64,000 nucleotides of DNA, taken from NCBI RefSeq assembly GCF_025698545.1, contig NC_068577.1, positions 14,647,501-14,711,500 of the forward strand. Direction: 5' to 3'. Shown here piece by piece: positions 60,022 to 64,000 of the stretch; within the stretch, counting starts at the first letter, position 1, and each line of letters begins with the position of its first letter. Source of the DNA: Gossypium raimondii (Eukaryota > Streptophyta > Magnoliopsida > Malvales > Malvaceae). The translations under genes and the position numbers were made by a program. A model generated the notes under the pieces. It saw only the letters and a list, made by a program, of their open reading frames with translations. It had not been told where the DNA came from and searched no databases.

Positions 60022-61986
60022 TCAGCAGCAGAAGCATGCCCTTGGAACCTCTCCTGTTTTTCTAATTATATTTGCCTTTTCCTTTGCTTTAAGCTCATCT
60101 TTTTTCTGGCTCGCCTCTGCCTGTGCTCTTGCTCCATCCACAGCTTGTTTGATATATTCCATTTCATTTTTAAATTTTAGTAATGCCCGTGCTCTCTTTC
60201 GCTCCAATCCACTCTGATGCCCCAAGAAATAAGCTATTAGTTTCTAAGAATTAGTTTGATTTAAGGAAAGGAAAATAAGTCTCACCTCTGTTCTGTCCAG
60301 CTTGTTCTTGGCTTTCTTCTTCTTCTTTTCCTCCCAGGCAAGTATAGTGCTATTCAACTTCTTATACCTGTAATCTATCTGTTAGGAAGTGGATGATATG
60401 ATATTATTTGCTTCTGAATTTAAGTGGACAATTTTATGTTGGCATGTCATTTGTTGTTTCAATGCAGTTTAGTTGCTTTCTGTTTGACTATGTTGGTGCT
60501 GATTGGTTATTATTATTCGATACTACTTAATAGGTTAACAATAAATACTCCATTTACCGTTCTTTGATCTTGGCCATCTCATCCTTCTCCCAATCCTCTG
60601 CTTTTGTCTGCTCTGTCTCTGGCCTTGGCTCTATGGTAGGAGGCTCCTCAGGTCTTCCTGCTGCAGTTCCAGGTTTAATGGCAGGATGATCAGGTTTTGG
60701 TGCTTTGCTTGCTGGTTTTATGGTGGAGACATCAGGTTTTGGTGCTGCACTTTCTGTTTGACTGGAAAGCATATCAGGTTTAGGAGAACTTCTTTGTTTC
60801 GTAATGCTAGTGTTGCCTAAGTAATCTGCAAAAGTAAGAGGTCTTTTAAGTGATGGAGCAGATTTAGTTTCGTTATCATCCGTGCCATCGGGCAGTGCCA
60901 CTTTACTTTCTGCACTTCCTGAACCTTTTGTCGAACCCTCGCCTGTTAATATCTTTTGGTTAAACAGCAGCAGAAACTAGAAGTTCATAATACTCTTACA
61001 ACATGGATATCAGAATTCGATTTCTCATGCTTTGGATCTCTACCTGAGAATTGTTTGGATACAGTGCCAGGTTTCGATGTTGAAAATGACGTATCTTCCT
61101 TTCTACTCTTATCTCTGGTCAAAGAGGGTCCAAGACCTGCACTGGTCTTCTTCTGGTCCTGGATGCTTGGTTCTGCAATCGAGTTAATGACATATGTAGC
61201 CGCTGCAGCTGCAACTGCAAGTACTTGCTCTGGTTTATGGTTTGAGTCATCATTCCAACTCGTCATTTTGCCAGAAAATGGTTTTCCAAACCAGTTTTGA
61301 GTTCTCTCTGCCAAATCCAAAATTAACATCGGTTATAGTTGCCTCAACTTGTACATGATTTCTCTCCCAAACGATGATGCAGAAGGAATGTACTTTTGGT
61401 ACAAAGAGGAACATAATTTAAAGTTCACCTTCAGGTTGAAAAGGTAAGGGAAAATAGATAATGTATAAAATATTTCCATGTTCTTTTAAGATTATCTGCT
61501 CATTAAGAACTTTTACCTGCTTTGAAAGATCGAGTTTTTTGTGGTGGCATCCATTGGTTTCTAATACTGCTCGACTCCTCTGTTTTCCCATGTTCGGCAC
61601 TGGAAAATCTCCCCCTGGCATAAACGATCAGTCAAATGGAAGCAGGTTCCTAAAGATTTCAAAATCTTATACACAGTGAATAGTAGGTTCCCTGAACATA
61701 TATAGTTTTAATTTTCTTTTACACAACAAGCTCATCAGCCACAGCTATTTTTGTTTTTCTTGGTTTCTGCATTTATTATGGATTAAGTTCTATAGAAGAA
61801 AATGAGTGCAATGCCTACATTCCCATATCTGAAACGAACAGAACAGTGGAATTTAATAAGCCGCTTAGGATTTATGATGAATTCTCGACTTGTTTGTGAA
61901 ATTAGAAACTCTATTGTCCGTGTATGATAATCAAACCATCGAAAAGAAAATAGAATTTACCTCATCTGCTTCATAAAATTCTCCAT
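60022..61986 (-). CDS. Remorin family protein
   Basis: Remorins are plant-specific proteins attached to the inner face of the plasma membrane in nanodomains, with roles in signalling and microbe responses. Six exons (minus, ATG first): 61961-61986, 61517-61614, 61000-61307, 60558-60937, 60286-60367, 60022-60213; total 1,086 bp, 361 aa, frame closed. The C-terminal remorin domain is a long charged coiled coil (LNSTILAWEEKKKKKAKNKL, ESGLERKRARALLKFKNEME, QAEASQKKDELKAKEKANII) ending RKTGEVPRACFCC; the terminal cysteines match the RemCA membrane anchor and are probable S-acylation sites. The N-terminal two thirds are low complexity with Ser/Pro and four PKPD units, i.e. disordered. The third intron is very short (62 bp, GTT|GTAAGAG ... 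GGCGAG|GGT), its acceptor chosen by frame, so that junction is the least certain. The remorin subgroup is not assigned. Confidence 0.88.
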
Positions 61987-63311
61987 TGTTTCGGATGAAT
62001 TTCTTTGAATAAAGCTTGGAACTTTTTTATTTATTGAGAAATGAATCAATGGTGGGCAATGGAGGGGCCTGCTTTTATTTGAAAGGAGATATAATTCAGA
62101 AAGGTAGGCTGGAGAAAAGGAAGAATTGTGATGGTTTGGTAATAGCATGCAAGCTTTGGATAATTTGCTTTGCATGCAAAGGTTGGTTTGGATATTCATA
62201 AAGGAACGTATTACCTGTCTACATCCTTTTGATGTTACATGTTAATGTACTGTAAGCATTTTGAAGAAGGATTCTTTCCTGAAAAGCAAATGAGGTTTGA
62301 GAAGAATCTTGTTTTGTTGGTATATTTTCAGCTTACAAAGGAAAGCTTCTCCGATATAAAGAAATACAGTAACTCATCCTTATGTGAAGCGGCTGGAATT
62401 GAACCGGGATGATTGAAGTTTAAATATTTAATTTTGAATTTCAATGCTAAAAAAAGATCACTTTCAGAATCAAAATCCTCATTTATATAATTATCTTTTT
62501 ATTGAAATTTGATTCAAATAAATAACATTATATTTGAATTTGTGATCTAAAATGTTTAAATTAAAATTTACTAACAACAAAATATCAATAATTAATGAAT
62601 CTATTTTTCAAAAACAATATTTTTGAAGCCCATGCGCTGTGTTGGATATGATTTACCTTGTCATTCACTCCAGCAACGCACATCCACATTGTGAAGGAAT
62701 CTGTCGGTTCTTTAGCAAACCTTTATCGAAGAAGCCGGGCTTCCTGCATAAACCACCATCTCATATAAAAACACATTTTACAAAAAAGTAGGAGAAATTG
62801 TAAAAAAACACCCTTAGCAACAAAAACAAATAAAGCATATACTCAACCCACTATTCTATATACAAAAATATTGCAACTTGAAAGTTTTTCTGACAAAGAA
62901 GAGATAAAAAAAATTAGTTGCATCCCAATGTCACCTCTTTGAAATCTTCATCCCTAATTTACATAACATGCATGACGTCACTACGTTAAACATATTTATA
63001 TATGGCAAAGCTACATACATGCATGCATGGCTCCCTAGAGGGGTCTCTTCCCTTCCCTCCAAATCCTATCAATCTGTTCTTCGCAGTCCAAAATCAATTT
63101 TATAATGAAATTAATGGGAAATGGCAGTTGTGGACTTCGTCCTGGACACGATTGCAATGTCATTGTCGCAGATGCCGAAGGCGTTACACGGCGGCTGCAT
63201 TTTTTTTAACTGTAGTCTCGTTGCATCCTTCCCCTTCGAACCATGCATTTGGAATTAGCTACTCTATGATGATAGTACAGCTTATTGTATGAGTTCAGCT
63301 GAGTTCTTTAC
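61987..63311. other. Intergenic: remorin upstream region and CLE downstream region
   Basis: 61987-62200 probably includes the remorin 5' UTR and promoter (read on minus). 62400-62640 is AT-rich. 62640-63310 is less AT-rich but has no credible gene; a plus-strand frame at 63002-63292 lacks any known feature. It would include the CLE 3' UTR next to 63311. Confidence 0.6.
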
Positions 63312-63554
63312 TTAGTTGTGAAGAGGGTTAGGCCATGAGGGGACAAGTCTCTTCTCCACACCATATCTTGGATCAATTTCATCCTGTTCGGGCCACGGTG
63401 GTAAGAAATGTCGGAATTTGTGGATTCTAAGTTGAGAACATGAAGAACGTTGCCATGGGCAGTGGTTTCTTGGTGATGGAGTTTGGGCGGAGGGTCGAAG
63501 AAGGAGGAGGAGGAAGAAAAGAAGTACAGAGATGGAAAGGCGATAGCAGGACAT
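63312..63554 (-). CDS. CLE signalling peptide precursor, CLE9/10-like, with Gly6-to-Trp change
   Basis: 80-residue precursor, single exon. Start ATG 63552-63554; an N-terminal hydrophobic signal peptide (SVLLFFLLLLLRP, about residues 9-21) directs secretion; a variable middle follows; the C-terminus is EIDPRYGVEK then the 12-residue CLE domain RLVPSWPNPLHN (residues 69-80, DNA 63315-63350), directly before the stop. Arabidopsis CLE9 and CLE10 mature peptides are RLVPSGPNPLHN with the same upstream EID.RYGVEK block, so identity as a CLE9/10-type ligand for CLV1/BAM-type receptor kinases is clear. The odd point is Trp (TGG, minus strand of 63333-63335) at position 6, where CLE peptides have Gly almost without exception. 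A longer overlapping frame on the same strand (63308-63736) is a shadow. Length and signal peptide are normal for the family. Confidence 0.9.
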   Translation of the reverse strand: MSCYRLSISVLLFFLLLLLRPSAQTPSPRNHCPWQRSSCSQLRIHKFRHFLPPWPEQDEIDPRYGVEKRLVPSWPNPLHN

Positions 63555-64000
63555 GGCGGATGGTTTGTTTTAAGATGAAGGGAAAAGCCCTTTTTGATTA
63601 AAGAAAGGGATTGTGAAATCATGGTAGGGGGTTCAAGGTTTAAATTTGAGGGCAGGATGCACATGAAATGATATAAATTGATTGAAGGGGGAAGGAAAAA
63701 GAAGTGTAGGTATAGATGAAAGGGGGCAAATTCCATTATTTGTCATCAAATCAGTCGCGAAGTTTTGAAGATGTAAGTGGGACAGTTGCAAAGGTCGGCA
63801 GTTCATAGGGACGTAAACCAACATTGAAAAATCAATGGTGAAAATAGGGAAACATGGAGCAGACAGGATCCGAACTTGCATTGATTGTACTTCGGGTTTA
63901 TCTTAGTGTCCCATATAATATATATTATTTTATGGTATGAATATTTTGTTAAGTGGATCTCCATTAAGATTAAGATAAGTTTTGATGTACTCTAATAGTA
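63555..64000 (-). promoter_or_regulatory. Upstream region of the CLE gene
   Basis: Read on the minus strand this is the presumed promoter and 5' UTR. It has a pyrimidine-rich stretch (63660-63700) and AT-rich DNA near 63910-63935 (ATAATATATATTATTTTAT). No confident promoter element assigned; overlapping frames here have no family resemblance. Confidence 0.45.

Noticed and set aside
62385..62415. tRNA-like T-arm sequence GGTTCAATTCC on the minus strand
   Set aside because: No matching acceptor stem, D-arm or anticodon arm could be found upstream.
63002..63292. 96-codon plus-strand open frame downstream of the CLE gene
   Set aside because: No domain, signal peptide or family similarity; composition looks random.
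63308..63736. 142-codon open frame on the minus strand
   Set aside because: It overlaps the CLE gene in another frame; no family resemblance, while the other frame gives a clear CLE precursor.
63855..63885. AAGTTCGGATCCTGTCTGC on the minus strand, resembling a tRNA 3' half
   Set aside because: No complementary 5' acceptor strand about 70 bases upstream; treated as coincidence.

Overview
This window is nuclear DNA of a flowering plant. The evidence is AT-rich intergenic DNA, many-exon genes with short GT-AG introns, nested LTR retrotransposons and plant-specific families (remorin, CLE peptide, ClpF, UGT708-type glycosyltransferase). The LTR termini TGTAACAGCCC...GTGTTACA and TGTAATACCCAATTTTAGCCCGGGC match what I remember of cotton (Gossypium) repeats, so Gossypium or a close Malvaceae relative is my best guess. 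That guess is memory-based inference.

Layout. 1-18.4 kb is a repeat block: a solo LTR (1793-4112), a 27-bp minisatellite, and a complete 10.6-kb Tat/Ogre-like Ty3/gypsy element (5968-16582, target-site duplication GTAGT). That element keeps a broken gag, has lost almost all of pol and carries a 44-bp/132-bp tandem array before its 3' LTR. 18.6-29.5 kb is a genic island with two minus-strand genes whose splicing I could rebuild to a closed frame: the chloroplast Clp adaptor ClpF (8 exons, 340 aa) and a macro-domain plus SEC14-domain protein of the GDAP2-like type (14 exons, 559 aa). 29.6-46.1 kb is again repeats: LINE and LTR remnants, a long-TIR MITE, a 5.06-kb copia element (33145-38201, duplication TATAT), and three solo LTRs nested inside each other (38427-45889, 40202-45054, 40429-42768), each with a perfect 5-bp duplication. 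46.1-48.3 kb holds a UGT708-like glycosyltransferase pseudogene with a hAT-like MITE 120 bp upstream of its start codon. 50.2-56.7 kb is a LINE with visible target-site duplication whose centre has been replaced by LTR-like DNA. A Mutator-like MITE follows. 58.2-63.6 kb is a second genic island: a RING-finger membrane protein (+), a remorin (-, 6 exons, 361 aa) convergent with it, and a small secreted CLE peptide gene (-).

Most notable points. The CLE gene encodes an otherwise canonical CLE9/10-type peptide in which the near-invariant Gly6 is Trp. The triple-nested solo LTRs give a clean order of insertion. The Tat/Ogre-like LTRs share a four-times repeated, about 100-bp-spaced motif (CCTAACGTATTGGG) that no ordinary feature explains. 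The 3' untranslated array of the gag-only element has higher-order structure. The genes do not form a pathway together; they are independent plant genes separated by repeats.
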